A stretch of 64,000 bases of DNA from Bacteroides sp. M10 (GTDB lineage Bacteria; Bacteroidota; Bacteroidia; Bacteroidales; Bacteroidaceae), in the NCBI RefSeq assembly GCF_014334015.1, contig NZ_CP060488.1, positions 5,166,501-5,230,500 of the forward strand, given 5' to 3'. The position numbers and the translations under genes are program-made. Below the pieces are notes generated by a model, which was not told the origin of the DNA, did no database searches, and was given only the letters and a program-made list of their open reading frames with translations. Each line of letters starts with the position of its first letter. Within the stretch, counting starts at the first letter, position 1. Positions 36,163-45,467 of the stretch are shown here, piece after piece.

Positions 36163-37119
36163 TTATCTACCTAAACGATAGTTTCTAATGTAAGATAAAT
36201 TCCCTTTATTTACCTCTGTACGTTCTCTTAGCTCAAAACCTTTTAAATAGATTTGTGTGGTTTTTATAGATTTATGTCCCAATGATTCACTAATCATTTC
36301 AATTGGCACTCCACGATACTTGGCTGTCGTTGCCCAGGAATGGCGAAGTGTGTAAGAAGAAACGGGAGAATTCAAACGTAGAGCTCTCGCCAAATCCTTC
36401 AAACGATTATTGAATCTCCGAAGAGCCGACTGATATTCACGGTATGCCCTTTCATCCTTCCGTTTCTTGTTACCGCAAAGTATATCGAACAGATAGTCAG
36501 GACAATCAGGAATGGGTTCCTGATTATTCCGGAGTTGATTAATCATTCCCCTGGCAGTATCAAGCACTTCCACGCTCATGGGAGTTTTCGTCTTGATTCG
36601 ATTATAACGTAATACACTCTGATCTAAAGCAGATTTTTCCAGATGAGCTAAATCAGCAAATGACATTCCACCAAACTGGAACATCAGGGCGGCAATAGTT
36701 TGTGTACGACGTAAACGCTCCGATTTGGGATCTTCATACAGAAGTTTATGCAATTCACCGGCAGGCAAAGCTTTCTTTTGTCGGACATCCACGCCTGTAT
36801 AAACATCATGAAATAATCGGGGAACATAAGGGGCACTACCCGCTTCCACTCCCCGATTGTAAATACTACGAAGCATACGCATATACGTAGAAATCGTATT
36901 GGGCTTCAAACCACACTCATAAAGATACTGACCATAACGTCGTAAACGTTCTTTGGTGACCTGTCTGAACGACATATTCAACGTACCGCAAAACTTACTG
37001 AAAGAATAAAGGGCATTCTTATAGACGTGCGCAGTAGAATAGCGCCCCTCCTTTCGTAAACGATTGATGTAGTTCTCACCACATCGACTAAATCCATTTT
37101 TATTCATCATTTGCATCAC
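36163..37119 (-). CDS. Tyrosine-type site-specific recombinase, probable capsule promoter invertase
   Basis: 318 residues. An N-terminal SAM-like DNA-binding domain (YINRLRKEGRYSTAHVYKNA, FRQVTKERLRRYGQYLYECG) is followed by the catalytic domain with KTKTPMSVEVL, the box II SYTLRHSWATTAKYRG (H-x-x-R equivalent LRHSWA), ISESLGHKSIKTTQIYLKGF with the GH and the nucleophile Tyr. At the usual box I arginine (RGM in most Bacteroides relatives) it reads FQFGGMSFADLAHL, a Gly. It sits 34 bases from the right inverted repeat, as expected for a locally acting invertase. The first ATG at 37119 or the second (37116) may be used. Confidence 0.88.
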   Translation of the reverse strand: MMQMMNKNGFSRCGENYINRLRKEGRYSTAHVYKNALYSFSKFCGTLNMSFRQVTKERLRRYGQYLYECGLKPNTISTYMRMLRSIYNRGVEAGSAPYVPRLFHDVYTGVDVRQKKALPAGELHKLLYEDPKSERLRRTQTIAALMFQFGGMSFADLAHLEKSALDQSVLRYNRIKTKTPMSVEVLDTARGMINQLRNNQEPIPDCPDYLFDILCGNKKRKDERAYREYQSALRRFNNRLKDLARALRLNSPVSSYTLRHSWATTAKYRGVPIEMISESLGHKSIKTTQIYLKGFELRERTEVNKGNLSYIRNYRLGR

Positions 37120-37244
37120 TAGTTATTTTATATATATACTATTTGGCAAGCGACAAAAGAACAAATCTTTTTGCACGTTTAATTCCGCTTTCCAGATATT
37201 ATTTTCTAATTAACATTCATTAATATTGCAAAAATTAATTAATT

Positions 37245-37655
37245 ATGAGCAGTAAAAAAACTAAAAAAGGTAGTAAAAGCGACAAAGCAAAAAGAAATGT
37301 TCAAACAGTGGGAAAAGCCCCCGGAAGACATTCAAAGGAAGAAATCATCAGTGAAGAAGAGCTGGATAACAGAATAGCAATCGATGGAGATATCCGCCTT
37401 TATCTCACCATGTATTTAAAAATCTTTATCGATGGACATTTCCGCCATCCCAAGAAAAAAAAGTTGATAAATATGGCCCAATATATCTATGACCAAAAAG
37501 TATTATACATTCACAAACACGATGGCTATAAGTTGATGGAATTTAGCAGTATACATGCTGAATTGGCGGCATTGAAAAAGCCTGTCGAAGAAGAATACAT
37601 GAAAGAGAAAGAGGAAAAAAGGAAACAGGCTGAAAAGGTCAAAAGCAAGTACTAA
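37245..37655 (+). CDS. Hypothetical protein, lysine-rich ends
   Basis: 136 residues that I do not recognise. The first 30 residues are very basic (SSKKTKKGSKSDKAKRN) and the last 25 are charged, probably helical (EEEYMKEKEEKRKQAEKVKS). The middle, DIRLYLTMYLKIFIDGHFRH ... MAQYIYDQKVLYIHKHDGY, looks folded. There is no signal peptide. A TAATATTG box upstream is one base off the -7 consensus. It is divergent from the recombinase and upstream of the repeat array at 37746-37824. A nucleic-acid-binding role is possible from charge only. Confidence 0.6.
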   Translation: MSSKKTKKGSKSDKAKRNVQTVGKAPGRHSKEEIISEEELDNRIAIDGDIRLYLTMYLKIFIDGHFRHPKKKKLINMAQYIYDQKVLYIHKHDGYKLMEFSSIHAELAALKKPVEEEYMKEKEEKRKQAEKVKSKY

Positions 37656-37665
37656 GAAAAAAATA

Positions 37666-37749
37666 ATGGGACAGTTGAAATATAAGGCTTACCTTCGCCG
37701 CCGTTTTCAACCGGTCGAAAAACAAAAAGTATTTCTCTTGAAAAAATAG
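37666..37749 (+). CDS. Possible 27-residue peptide
   Basis: An ATG at 37666 opens a frame MGQLKYKAYLRRRFQPVEKQ ending at a TAG at 37747-37749, inside the first copy of the 22-bp-period array. It is basic and has no known relatives that I can name. It may be translation-coupled to the 136-residue gene or be a chance frame. Confidence 0.25.
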   Translation: MGQLKYKAYLRRRFQPVEKQKVFLLKK

Positions 37750-37824
37750 TGACGGTATACTATTGTTATAGTGTCACTATAATGAGAGGATAGTAACGCT
37801 ATGACAACAACATACCGTCACTAT
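37746..37824 (+). repeat. Four 13-bp near-palindromic sites with an exact 22-bp period
   Basis: Copies are ATAGTGACGGTAT (37746), ATAGTGTCACTAT (37768), ATAGTAACGCTAT (37790) and ATACCGTCACTAT (37812). Each start is 22 bp from the next, with 9-bp spacers that differ in sequence. The first and last copies are perfect reverse complements of each other. The consensus is ATA(G/C)(T/C)..C..TAT, dyad-symmetric. The period is close to two DNA helical turns, so a dimeric protein would bind all four on one face. Confidence 0.85.
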
Positions 37825-37933
37825 CCATAAAGGGGAGATTTACACTTAAACAGAAATTTATTTTTCAAAATTAAAAACAGAAAAAAATGAGACAAAAAAT
37901 CAGGAAGAGCAAGTTAGAAATTTGCAAATTAGT

Positions 37934-38230
37934 ATGGAAAAACGTATTACTGCTGAAAAGGGAATTTCGGATAAATGTGCGGAGAGAATTGTACAAGAGT
38001 GCATTAAACTAATAGAACACATGTTGTATGGGAATGTAATGATAGCTTTTCACAAGCAGGATGGTACGTTCTGCTTGGAAAGAGGAACGCTGGTGGGATA
38101 TGAAAAATTCTTTCATAGAGAATTCAATATCACAGCAAAACAAGAGTCTATCGTGTATTGGAGTGAAGAACAAAAAGGATGGAGAAGATTTATGATCGGG
38201 AACCTGATGGAGTGGAGAGCTATTGTATAA
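37934..38230 (+). CDS. SH3-like beta-barrel (DUF2693/WYL_2-like) small protein
   Basis: 98 residues from the ATG at 37934 (MEKRITAEKGISDKCAERIV). A TTG-started extension is possible but not needed. The second half, MIAFHKQDGTFCLERGTLVG followed by SIVYWSEEQKGWRRFMIGNL, matches the short Bacteroidetes DUF2693 family with the ending W(R).F....L. These proteins occur on accessory and mobile DNA. The function is unknown; nucleic acid binding is suggested for the Sm-like fold. The gene sits downstream of the repeat array, with its end 24 bases before the next ATG at 38254. Confidence 0.6.
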   Translation: MEKRITAEKGISDKCAERIVQECIKLIEHMLYGNVMIAFHKQDGTFCLERGTLVGYEKFFHREFNITAKQESIVYWSEEQKGWRRFMIGNLMEWRAIV

Positions 38231-38253
38231 ATCAGATTAAAATATATTTAACA

Positions 38254-39036
38254 ATGAATATGATTAACAAAGGGATACCTTATTTCCCGACACCGGCAAA
38301 CTTCTTTGACGAAGAAGTGATGGAACTATTAGAAGCTAAATTTGGAGTGTTAGCTTCTTACATTGTCATGCGATTGCTTTGTAAAATATATAAAGAGGGA
38401 TATTATATCTCTTGGGGAAAGGAACAAAACCTGATTTTTGTCCGCAAAGTAGGCGGCGGGATTAAAGAGGATATGATGGAAAAGATTGTCGATCTGTTAT
38501 TGGAGAAAGGATTTTTCCATAAGGAAACCTACGAAAAATACGGCATACTCACTTCGGAACAGATTCAAAGGGTGTGGTTCGAAGCCACTACACGAAGGAA
38601 AATAGATTTCTCCCAACTACCTTATTTATTAGAGACCAAGAAGAAAAAAGGGATGCAAAAAGAAGAGTTGAACGCGGAAAATGCAGACATTTTTGAAACT
38701 CAAGAGGAGGTGAGTCAAGAAAATGCAGACATTTCCCGACAAACTAAACTAAAGGAAACTAAACTAAATCATGAAGAAGAAGAAGAAACCAACGTTGTTT
38801 CGATTGAAATTCCGGGGTATGCCTACAATCTGGCTACACACAACATAGCAGGATTGATGGAGAGCCTGGACAACCATAAAGTGACTGACCAGAAAGAGAA
38901 ACAGACGATTCTCCGGCTATCGGACTATGGCAGGAAAGGGACCCAGGTGTGGAAACTGCTCTCCAATACGGCCTGGAGCAAAATCGGAGCACCGGGGAAA
39001 TATATCATTGCAGCGTTAGCCAGCGGACGGAAATAA
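38254..39036 (+). CDS. DUF4373-domain protein (Lin1244/Lin1753-like)
   Basis: I choose the ATG at 38254 (MNMINKGIPYFPTPANFFDE, 260 residues). The ATG at 38179 lies inside the preceding gene and the added residues do not fit the family. The N-terminal domain GIPYFPTPANFFDEEVMELL, LEAKFGVLASYIVMRLLCKI and YKEGYYISWGKEQNLIFVRK, plus ILTSEQIQRVWFEATTRRK, match DUF4373. This is a winged-helix-like domain of phage and mobile-element replication proteins. The middle is acidic and repetitive (two ENADI blocks). The C-terminus has LSDYGRKGTQVWKLL. It probably binds DNA. Confidence 0.75.
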   Translation: MNMINKGIPYFPTPANFFDEEVMELLEAKFGVLASYIVMRLLCKIYKEGYYISWGKEQNLIFVRKVGGGIKEDMMEKIVDLLLEKGFFHKETYEKYGILTSEQIQRVWFEATTRRKIDFSQLPYLLETKKKKGMQKEELNAENADIFETQEEVSQENADISRQTKLKETKLNHEEEEETNVVSIEIPGYAYNLATHNIAGLMESLDNHKVTDQKEKQTILRLSDYGRKGTQVWKLLSNTAWSKIGAPGKYIIAALASGRK

Positions 39037-39060
39037 ACCGACTGATTAAAAGCTGATAAA

Positions 39061-39106
39061 AAAGGTACGAAAAATCTGTGCTTTTCACAAATTCTTCGTA
39101 CCTTTA
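39061..39106 (+). promoter_or_regulatory. Inverted repeat and possible -7 box upstream of pyrB
   Basis: AAAGGTACGAA (39061-39071) is the exact reverse complement of TTCGTACCTTT (39095-39105). The right arm includes TACCTTTA, one base off TAnnTTTG. It may be a terminator for the upstream gene or an operator/attenuator of pyrBI. Confidence 0.4.
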
Positions 39107-39148
39107 CGCTCCGGTAAAACAAGTTCTATCCACATAAAAGATAACAAA

Positions 39149-40090
39149 ATGGAAAACAGAAGTTTAGTAACCATTGCCGAACATTCTAAAGAAAAAATCC
39201 TCTACATGCTCGAAATGGCGAAGCAGTTTGAAATGAACCCCAATCGCCGGTTATTACAAGGAAAGGTTGTAGCAACCCTGTTCTTTGAACCTTCCACTCG
39301 TACCCGCTTGAGTTTTGAAACAGCTGCCAACCGTCTCGGTGCACGAGTAATCGGATTCTCTGACCCCAAAGCTACCAGCTCTTCGAAAGGGGAAACACTT
39401 AAAGACACGATCATGATGGTGAGCAACTATGCAGATATTATCGTCATGCGGCATCATCTCGAAGGAGCTGCACGGTATGCCAGCGAAGTAGCTCCGGTGC
39501 CCATTGTCAACGCAGGTGACGGAGCCAACCAGCACCCGTCGCAAACGATGCTCGACCTCTACTCTATCTACAAGACACAAGGAACGCTGGAAAATCTGAA
39601 CATTTTCCTGGTGGGTGACTTGAAATACGGTCGCACTGTACATTCATTGCTGATGGCGATGCGACACTTTAATCCGACTTTCCATTTCATCGCTCCCGAA
39701 GAGCTGAAAATGCCGGAAGAATACAAACTTTACTGTAAAACTCACCAAATAAAATACGTTGAACATACGGACTTTACCGAAGAGATTATCGCTGACGCCG
39801 ATATTCTGTACATGACCCGTGTGCAACGCGAACGTTTCACCGACCTGATGGAATATGAACGGGTGAAGAATGTATATATTCTCCGTAACAAAATGCTGGA
39901 GAACACACGTCCGAACCTGCGTATCCTGCACCCGCTTCCCCGTGTCAACGAAATTGCTTATGATGTGGATGACAACCCGAAAGCATATTATTTCCAACAG
40001 GCACAAAACGGTCTGTATGCCCGCGAAGCAATCCTTTGCGATGTATTAGGTATCACATTAGATGACGTTAAAAACGATATTTTATTATGA
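39149..40090 (+). CDS. pyrB: Aspartate carbamoyltransferase, catalytic chain
   Basis: 313 residues, the standard length. The carbamoyl-phosphate loop [19 protein letters not shown] (about 49-67), [30 protein letters not shown], the aspartate-side [31 protein letters not shown], and the 240s loop ending in [14 protein letters not shown] are all present. It makes carbamoyl-aspartate, the first committed step of pyrimidine synthesis. The stop overlaps the pyrI start by 4 bases. Because pyrI follows, the enzyme is probably the allosteric dodecamer type. Confidence 0.97.
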   Translation: MENRSLVTIAEHSKEKILYMLEMAKQFEMNPNRRLLQGKVVATLFFEPSTRTRLSFETAANRLGARVIGFSDPKATSSSKGETLKDTIMMVSNYADIIVMRHHLEGAARYASEVAPVPIVNAGDGANQHPSQTMLDLYSIYKTQGTLENLNIFLVGDLKYGRTVHSLLMAMRHFNPTFHFIAPEELKMPEEYKLYCKTHQIKYVEHTDFTEEIIADADILYMTRVQRERFTDLMEYERVKNVYILRNKMLENTRPNLRILHPLPRVNEIAYDVDDNPKAYYFQQAQNGLYAREAILCDVLGITLDDVKNDILL

Positions 40091-40548
40091 GCGAAAATAA
40101 ACAAGAATTGCAAGTAGCTGCCCTGAAAAACGGGACAGTGATTGACCATATCCCATCCGAAAAGCTCTTTACCGTAGTGCAATTGCTCGGTGTGGAACAG
40201 ATGACTAGCAATATCACTATCGGATTCAACCTCGACAGCAAGAAGCTGGGTAAAAAAGGGATCATCAAGATTGCAGATAAATTCTTCTGCGACGAAGAGA
40301 TTAACCGTATTTCAGTAGTTGCCCCGCACGTTAAGCTGAATATCATCCGCGATTACGAAGTAGTGGAAAAGAAAGAGGTGAAAATGCCGGATGAACTTCG
40401 TGGCATCGTGAAATGTGCCAATCCGAAATGTATCACCAACAACGAACCGATGGCCACTATCTTTCATGTGATAGATAAGGATAACTGTATCGTAAAATGC
40501 CATTATTGCGAGAAAGAGCAGAAACGTGAAGAGATTACAATCCTCTGA
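40087..40548 (+). CDS. pyrI: Aspartate carbamoyltransferase, regulatory chain
   Basis: 153 residues. The N-terminal nucleotide-binding domain reads [20 protein letters not shown] with the usual effector-binding region. The C-terminal zinc domain has four cysteines in CANPKCITN and CHYCEKEQ. It binds CTP/UTP or ATP and transmits feedback control to PyrB. The gene overlaps pyrB, so expression is coupled. Confidence 0.96.
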   Translation: MSENKQELQVAALKNGTVIDHIPSEKLFTVVQLLGVEQMTSNITIGFNLDSKKLGKKGIIKIADKFFCDEEINRISVVAPHVKLNIIRDYEVVEKKEVKMPDELRGIVKCANPKCITNNEPMATIFHVIDKDNCIVKCHYCEKEQKREEITIL

Positions 40549-40564
40549 ATAAACGTATAGGCCT

Positions 40565-41134
40565 ATGAAACAGGACTGGAAACCAGGAACGATGATCTAT
40601 CCGCTGCCGGCTGTACTGGTCAGCTGCGGAAAAGAAGAAAGCGAATATAATATTATCACAGTAGCATGGACGGGTACGATTTGTACAAACCCGCCCATGT
40701 GTTATATATCCGTACGTCCGGAACGCCATTCTTATGACATTATCAAAAAAAACATGGAGTTTGTCATCAACCTGACAACGAAAGATATGGCTTTTGCCAC
40801 CGACTGGTGCGGAGTTCGTTCGGGACGTGATTATCATAAATTTGATGAGATGAAGCTGACACCCGGACAGTGTACGGTGGTCAGTGCTCCGTTGATTGAA
40901 GAATCTCCCCTTTGCATTGAATGCCGTGTGAAAGAAATCATCTCCCTCGGCTCACACGATATGTTTATCGCCGACGTGGTAAATGTGCGTGCGGACGACC
41001 GGAACCTGAATCCTGAAACCGGAAAGCTGGAACTGGCAGAAGCCAATCCGCTGGTATATGTGCATGGAGGATATTATAATCTGGGAGAGAAAATCGGTAA
41101 GTTCGGTTGGAGTGTAGAAAAGAAGAAATCATAA
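40565..41134 (+). CDS. Flavin reductase family protein
   Basis: 189 residues with the FMN-binding split-barrel pattern of the flavin-reductase/DIM6-NTAB family. YPLPAVLVSCGKEESEYNII, VAWTGTICTNPPMCYISVRP, NMEFVINLTT and ECRVKEIISLGSHDMFIADV are typical. Proteins of this type in anaerobes often act as flavoredoxins or flavin-dependent reductases. It lies 16 bases behind pyrI and may be cotranscribed, though no functional link to pyrimidine synthesis is evident. Confidence 0.85.
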   Translation: MKQDWKPGTMIYPLPAVLVSCGKEESEYNIITVAWTGTICTNPPMCYISVRPERHSYDIIKKNMEFVINLTTKDMAFATDWCGVRSGRDYHKFDEMKLTPGQCTVVSAPLIEESPLCIECRVKEIISLGSHDMFIADVVNVRADDRNLNPETGKLELAEANPLVYVHGGYYNLGEKIGKFGWSVEKKKS

Positions 41135-41150
41135 AAAGTGCGATATTGCC

Positions 41151-41888
41151 ATGAATATGCTGCGTAAATTCATCCTTCCCGGTTTGTTAGCCATAGCCTG
41201 CACGGCTGTCGGCCAGAACTATAACGCAGAAAAAGTAGACCGCCCCAATACAAAAAAAATAAATATCGGTATCAAGGCGGGATTCAACTCTTCCATGTTC
41301 ATGGTGTCTGAACTGAAAATTAAGGATGTGACTATCGATGAGGTGCAGAATAACTACAAGATAGGTTATTTTGGCGCTCTCTTTATGCGTATCAACATGA
41401 AGAAGCATTTCATTCAGCCGGAAGTATCCTATAATGTAAGCAAATGTGAGATCACTTTTGATAAGCTCGGTTCACAGCATCCTGCCATCGAACCTGATTA
41501 TGCTTCGGTGCAATCGGTGTTGCACAGTGTGGATTTCCCCATTCTATACGGCTATAATGTGGTGAAAAAAGGGCCTTACGGAATGTCTATCTTCGTAGGC
41601 CCCAAACTTCGCTACTTATGGGGAAAACACAATGAAATCACTTTTAAGAATTTTGACCAGAAAGGGATTCATGAAAGGCTGTATCCGTTCAATGTCAGTG
41701 CAGTGATCGGCGTAGGCGTCAACATCTCCCGTATCTTTTTCGATTTCCGCTACGAGCAAGGCATCGGAAATATCTCCAAGTCCATCATTTACGACAATAT
41801 CAATTCCGACGGCAGCACGGGAGTGAGCAACATTATTTTCCGTCGCCGTGACAGCGCGTTAAGTTTTTCGCTGGGATTCATCCTTTGA
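41151..41888 (+). CDS. Outer-membrane beta-barrel protein (PorT-like family)
   Basis: 245 residues. A signal peptide (MNMLRKFILPGLLAIACTAV ending before GQNYNAEK) is followed by alternating amphipathic strands. The strands open with KKINIGIKAGFNSSMFMVSE and end with the aromatic DSALSFSLGFIL, a typical beta-signal for outer-membrane insertion. About eight strands fit an OMP_b-brl_2/PorT-type barrel. There is no plug or catalytic domain. It is probably a small outer-membrane protein of unknown role, cotranscribed with the flavin reductase 16 bases upstream. Confidence 0.78.
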   Translation: MNMLRKFILPGLLAIACTAVGQNYNAEKVDRPNTKKINIGIKAGFNSSMFMVSELKIKDVTIDEVQNNYKIGYFGALFMRINMKKHFIQPEVSYNVSKCEITFDKLGSQHPAIEPDYASVQSVLHSVDFPILYGYNVVKKGPYGMSIFVGPKLRYLWGKHNEITFKNFDQKGIHERLYPFNVSAVIGVGVNISRIFFDFRYEQGIGNISKSIIYDNINSDGSTGVSNIIFRRRDSALSFSLGFIL

Positions 41889-41979
41889 TAAATTGAGAGT
41901 TGAAAATTGAGAATTGAAAAATAAAGAGTGGCGGTTCAAAGGGTTGAATGTTTAAAGATTGTCAATTGTCAGGGGGCAA

Positions 41980-42011
41980 TTGTCAATTATCCTTTGATTT
42001 CATTAACTTTG
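41980..42011 (+). promoter_or_regulatory. glyA promoter
   Basis: TTG at 41980-41982 and TAACTTTG at 42004-42011 with a 21-bp gap, 53 bases before the glyA ATG. The preceding 41889-41990 is rich in short CAATTGTC/GACAATTG direct and inverted repeats that resemble low-complexity spacer DNA. Confidence 0.5.
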
Positions 42012-42063
42012 TGCGCTTAAAATAGGTATCTCGAATTAGAAATTTAATCTTACTTATAAAAGA

Positions 42064-43344
42064 ATGAAAAGAGACGACATCATTTTCGACATTATCGAAA
42101 AAGAGCATCAACGTCAGTTGAAAGGAATCGAGCTTATTGCATCAGAAAATTTTGTGAGTGACCAGGTTATGCAGGCAATGGGTTCTTGCCTGACTAACAA
42201 GTACGCAGAAGGTTATCCCGGCAAACGTTACTACGGAGGTTGCGAAGTAGTAGACCAAAGCGAACAAATCGCTATCGATCGCCTGAAAGAAATTTTTGGC
42301 GCTGAATGGGCAAACGTACAGCCACACTCGGGAGCACAAGCTAATGCTGCTGTTTTCCTAGCAGTTCTGAATCCGGGCGACAAATTCATGGGACTAAATC
42401 TTGCACACGGCGGACACCTTTCTCATGGCTCACTGGTAAACACTTCCGGTATCATCTATACTCCTTGCGAATATAACCTGAATCAGGAAACTGGACGCGT
42501 TGACTACGATCAGATGGAAGAAGTCGCTCTGCGCGAGAAACCGAAAATGATTATCGGTGGTGGTTCTGCATACTCTCGTGAATGGGATTACAAACGTATG
42601 CGTGAAATCGCTGACAAAGTAGGCGCTATCCTGATGATCGACATGGCTCACCCTGCCGGTCTGATCGCTGCCGGAGTGCTCGAAAACCCGGTTAAATATG
42701 CACATATCGTCACTTCTACTACACATAAAACACTTCGCGGACCTCGTGGTGGTGTCATCATGATGGGTAAGGATTTCCCCAATCCGTGGGGTAAGACCAC
42801 TCCGAAAGGTGAGATCAAGATGATGTCTCAATTACTGGATTCTGCCGTATTCCCAGGGGTTCAAGGTGGACCGTTGGAACATGTAATTGCTGCTAAAGCA
42901 GTTGCTTTCGGTGAAATCCTGCAACCTGAATTTAAGGAATATGCTAAACAAGTACAAAAGAACGCTGCTGTACTTGCACAGGCTTTGATTGACCGTGGCT
43001 TTACTATCGTTTCCGGTGGTACAGACAACCACTCTATGTTGGTCGACCTGCGTAGCAAATATCCTGAACTGACAGGTAAAGTGGCAGAAAAAGCATTGGT
43101 TTCTGCTGATATTACCGTTAACAAGAACATGGTTCCGTTTGACAGCCGTTCGGCTTTCCAGACTTCCGGTATCCGTTTAGGTACTCCTGCCATCACTACC
43201 CGTGGTGCAAAAGAAGACTTGATGCTCGAAATTGCTGAAATGATCGAGACTGTATTGTCTAACGTAGAAAATGAGGAAGTTATTGCACAAGTACGTGCAC
43301 GTGTCAATGAGACAATGAAGAAATATCCTCTTTTTGCTTATTAA
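42064..43344 (+). CDS. glyA: Serine hydroxymethyltransferase
   Basis: 426 residues. [60 protein letters not shown], the PLP-lysine region [20 protein letters not shown], and [20 protein letters not shown] are all conserved. It interconverts serine and glycine with tetrahydrofolate, feeding one-carbon units into purine, thymidylate and methionine synthesis. It is monocistronic: a promoter precedes it and a terminator at 43406 follows. Confidence 0.97.
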   Translation: MKRDDIIFDIIEKEHQRQLKGIELIASENFVSDQVMQAMGSCLTNKYAEGYPGKRYYGGCEVVDQSEQIAIDRLKEIFGAEWANVQPHSGAQANAAVFLAVLNPGDKFMGLNLAHGGHLSHGSLVNTSGIIYTPCEYNLNQETGRVDYDQMEEVALREKPKMIIGGGSAYSREWDYKRMREIADKVGAILMIDMAHPAGLIAAGVLENPVKYAHIVTSTTHKTLRGPRGGVIMMGKDFPNPWGKTTPKGEIKMMSQLLDSAVFPGVQGGPLEHVIAAKAVAFGEILQPEFKEYAKQVQKNAAVLAQALIDRGFTIVSGGTDNHSMLVDLRSKYPELTGKVAEKALVSADITVNKNMVPFDSRSAFQTSGIRLGTPAITTRGAKEDLMLEIAEMIETVLSNVENEEVIAQVRARVNETMKKYPLFAY

Positions 43345-43405
43345 AAAACGATTTTAAAGCTAATAGCTTCAAGCTGTTATCAGCTTTATCTCTTATTTAT
43401 AAGGT

Positions 43406-43436
43406 CTGCTCTTTGTGAAAGGAGCAGGCTTTTTTT
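43406..43436 (+). terminator. glyA terminator
   Basis: CTGCTC (43406-43411) pairs with GAGCAG (43422-43427), extended by a TTT/AAA step, and is followed by a run of seven T residues. Confidence 0.8.
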
Positions 43437-43594
43437 ATTTATTAACGGTCCCGCCCGAACCATCTGTCCGGATTTTCGTTTTTCTTACTATAAAAGAAAT
43501 ATATGATGTCATATATCACTCATAGCAAGGACGAATTCAACCGTACAGTGTGCAAGAAGAGAAAACGGAAGCACACTGGACTCTATATACAGTC

Positions 43595-43640
43595 ATCCCC
43601 GTCTTTCCACATTTTATTTCATAGGGAAAGACGGGGATTT
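43595..43640. terminator. Long hairpin between glyA and fhs
   Basis: A perfect 14-bp stem, 43595-43608 with 43625-43638, with a 16-base loop. The side toward fhs is followed by TTATTTTA on the plus strand. No T run follows on the minus strand, so it would work better for rightward transcripts, or as an RNA-stabilising 3' end for fhs. The rest of 43441-43594 holds nothing I can support. Confidence 0.6.
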
Positions 43641-43643
43641 ATT

Positions 43644-45311
43644 TTAGCTCAATCCTTCTATTTCTCCATCCACAATATCGATGTGCAATGCTTGCGGCTC
43701 CTTGGGTAATCCCGGCATACGAAGAATTTCTCCGGCAATGGCTACAATCATTTCAGCTCCGTTATTGATAACAATATCTTTAATATGAAACTCGAAGTTG
43801 TTTACCGCACCATAAATCTTCGGATCGGCAGAAAATGAATATTGTGTTTTCGCAATACAAACCGGATAATGAGTAATTCCCATTTTCTCGATCAGTTTGA
43901 TACGGTTGCGGGCAATACTGCTATAAGTAATAACGCTGGCTCCATAAATATTAGTGGCTACCTTTTCGATCTTCTGCTGTATGCTATCTTCTTCTTTATA
44001 AGTGTAGCGTAAAGATTCGGACGGATTATTCTCTATGGTATCTACCACCAGACGGGCCATATCTACTGCTCCCTCTCCTCCTTCACTGAACGCATTGTTG
44101 ATGGCGAAGCCCACTCCCAACTGTTCGCAATGTTCGCGCAACAATTCCATTTCTTCATCCGTATCGGATGCAAACTTATTGAAAGCTACGATGATGGTCT
44201 GACCGAATGAGCGAAGGTTACGAACGTGTTTGTCGAGATTACGCAATCCTTCTTTCAAGCCTTCCATATTCGGCTCTTTGATACGGTCGAGACTGACACC
44301 TCCGTGCATCTTTAATCCTTGTGCCGTAGCGACAATCACAGTGAGACGCGGTTGGAGTCCGCTCTTGCGGCATTTGATATTGTAGAACTTCTCTGCACCA
44401 AGATCGGCACCGAATCCGGCTTCCGTAATTACATAATCGCCGAAAGACATTGCCAGTTTAGTGGCCAGAATAGAGTTACAACCATGTGCGATATTAGCAA
44501 ACGGACCGCCATGTACAAAAGCAGCGGTTCCTTCGGTAGTCTGCACTAAATTAGGATGGATAGCATCTTTCAATAACACGGTGATGGCTCCTGCCACTCC
44601 CAAATCTTTCACGGTGAAAGGTTGGTCGTCATACGTAAAACCCAACAGGATGTTTTCAATACGGCGACGCAGATCACTCACATCTTTAGAAAGGCAAAGA
44701 ATTGCCATAATTTCCGAAGCAGGAGTAATATCGAAACCGGACTCCTGGGTAATCCCGTTGGATTTAGGTCCGAGACCGACAACGATGCTGCGCAACGAAC
44801 GATCGTTCACATCGAGCACTCTCCGCCAAAGGATTTCTTTCAATCCGAAACCTTTTGCCTGGTTCTGATAGAGATAATTATCGAGCAGGGCGGAAATCAT
44901 GTTATGGGCAGAAGTGATGGCATGAAAATCTCCGGTAAAATGGAGATTAATTTTGTCCATCGGAAGCACTTGTGCATATCCTCCACCGGCTGCTCCTCCC
45001 TTCATTCCGAAACATGGACCGAGCGACGGCTCGCGAAGAGCGACAATCGCATTTTTTCCAATTTTATTCAATCCCAGAGCGAGACCGATAGATACTGTAG
45101 TTTTGCCAATGCCCGCTTTGGTTGCTGTGATAGCAGTGACCAGAATGAGATTGCTTTTCTTCACTTTCTCTTCATCAATCAGTTGTTCGGGGATCTTTGC
45201 AATGTAGCGGCCATAATTCTCCACTTCCTCGCGAGGGATTCCGATGCCTTCGGCAACTTGCTTAATCTTCTTCAGCTCAATGCTGCGAGCAATTTCTATG
45301 TCTGATTTCAT
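43644..45311 (-). CDS. fhs: Formate-tetrahydrofolate ligase
   Basis: 555 residues, normal for the enzyme. [20 protein letters not shown] (P-loop variant), [75 protein letters not shown] and [18 protein letters not shown] are diagnostic. It forms 10-formyl-THF from formate, ATP and THF. It is placed divergently around a shared downstream region with glyA, which works on the same folate pool. A possible -7 box (TACTTTTG) lies at 45344-45351. Confidence 0.96.
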   Translation of the reverse strand: MKSDIEIARSIELKKIKQVAEGIGIPREEVENYGRYIAKIPEQLIDEEKVKKSNLILVTAITATKAGIGKTTVSIGLALGLNKIGKNAIVALREPSLGPCFGMKGGAAGGGYAQVLPMDKINLHFTGDFHAITSAHNMISALLDNYLYQNQAKGFGLKEILWRRVLDVNDRSLRSIVVGLGPKSNGITQESGFDITPASEIMAILCLSKDVSDLRRRIENILLGFTYDDQPFTVKDLGVAGAITVLLKDAIHPNLVQTTEGTAAFVHGGPFANIAHGCNSILATKLAMSFGDYVITEAGFGADLGAEKFYNIKCRKSGLQPRLTVIVATAQGLKMHGGVSLDRIKEPNMEGLKEGLRNLDKHVRNLRSFGQTIIVAFNKFASDTDEEMELLREHCEQLGVGFAINNAFSEGGEGAVDMARLVVDTIENNPSESLRYTYKEEDSIQQKIEKVATNIYGASVITYSSIARNRIKLIEKMGITHYPVCIAKTQYSFSADPKIYGAVNNFEFHIKDIVINNGAEMIVAIAGEILRMPGLPKEPQALHIDIVDGEIEGLS

Positions 45312-45343
45312 ACAGAATATGATTAGTTTTATTTTTGAAGGAA

Positions 45344-45351
45344 CAAAAGTA
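45344..45351 (-). promoter_or_regulatory. -7 box of fhs
   Basis: TACTTTTG on the minus strand, 33 bases from the ATG at 45311. No clear -33 element at the right distance. Confidence 0.35.
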
Positions 45352-45467
45352 TAACAAAAAAGCGAAATAGAGAAATTTAAAGTTCACCGGATATTTATCA
45401 TAACACAACAAACTCTTTTCACGCGATAACTGTTGTAAATAGCATAACCTAAAACAACAACTTAATT

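Noticed and set aside
36000..36188. A 62-residue ORF in the invertible segment
   Set aside because: It is AT-driven, crosses the recombination site and would be disrupted by inversion. No family match.
37746..37824. A CRISPR-like array
   Set aside because: The repeats are 13 bp with 9-bp spacers and one copy is reversed. A CRISPR array needs repeats of 23 bp or more and spacers of about 30 bp, and no cas gene is near.
41889..41990. Short repeats of CAATTGTC as a mobile element
   Set aside because: Low-complexity AT-rich spacer typical of Bacteroides intergenic DNA; no terminal repeats or ORF.
44622..45305. A 227-residue forward ORF over fhs
   Set aside because: Antisense shadow of a strongly conserved gene; no recognisable domain.
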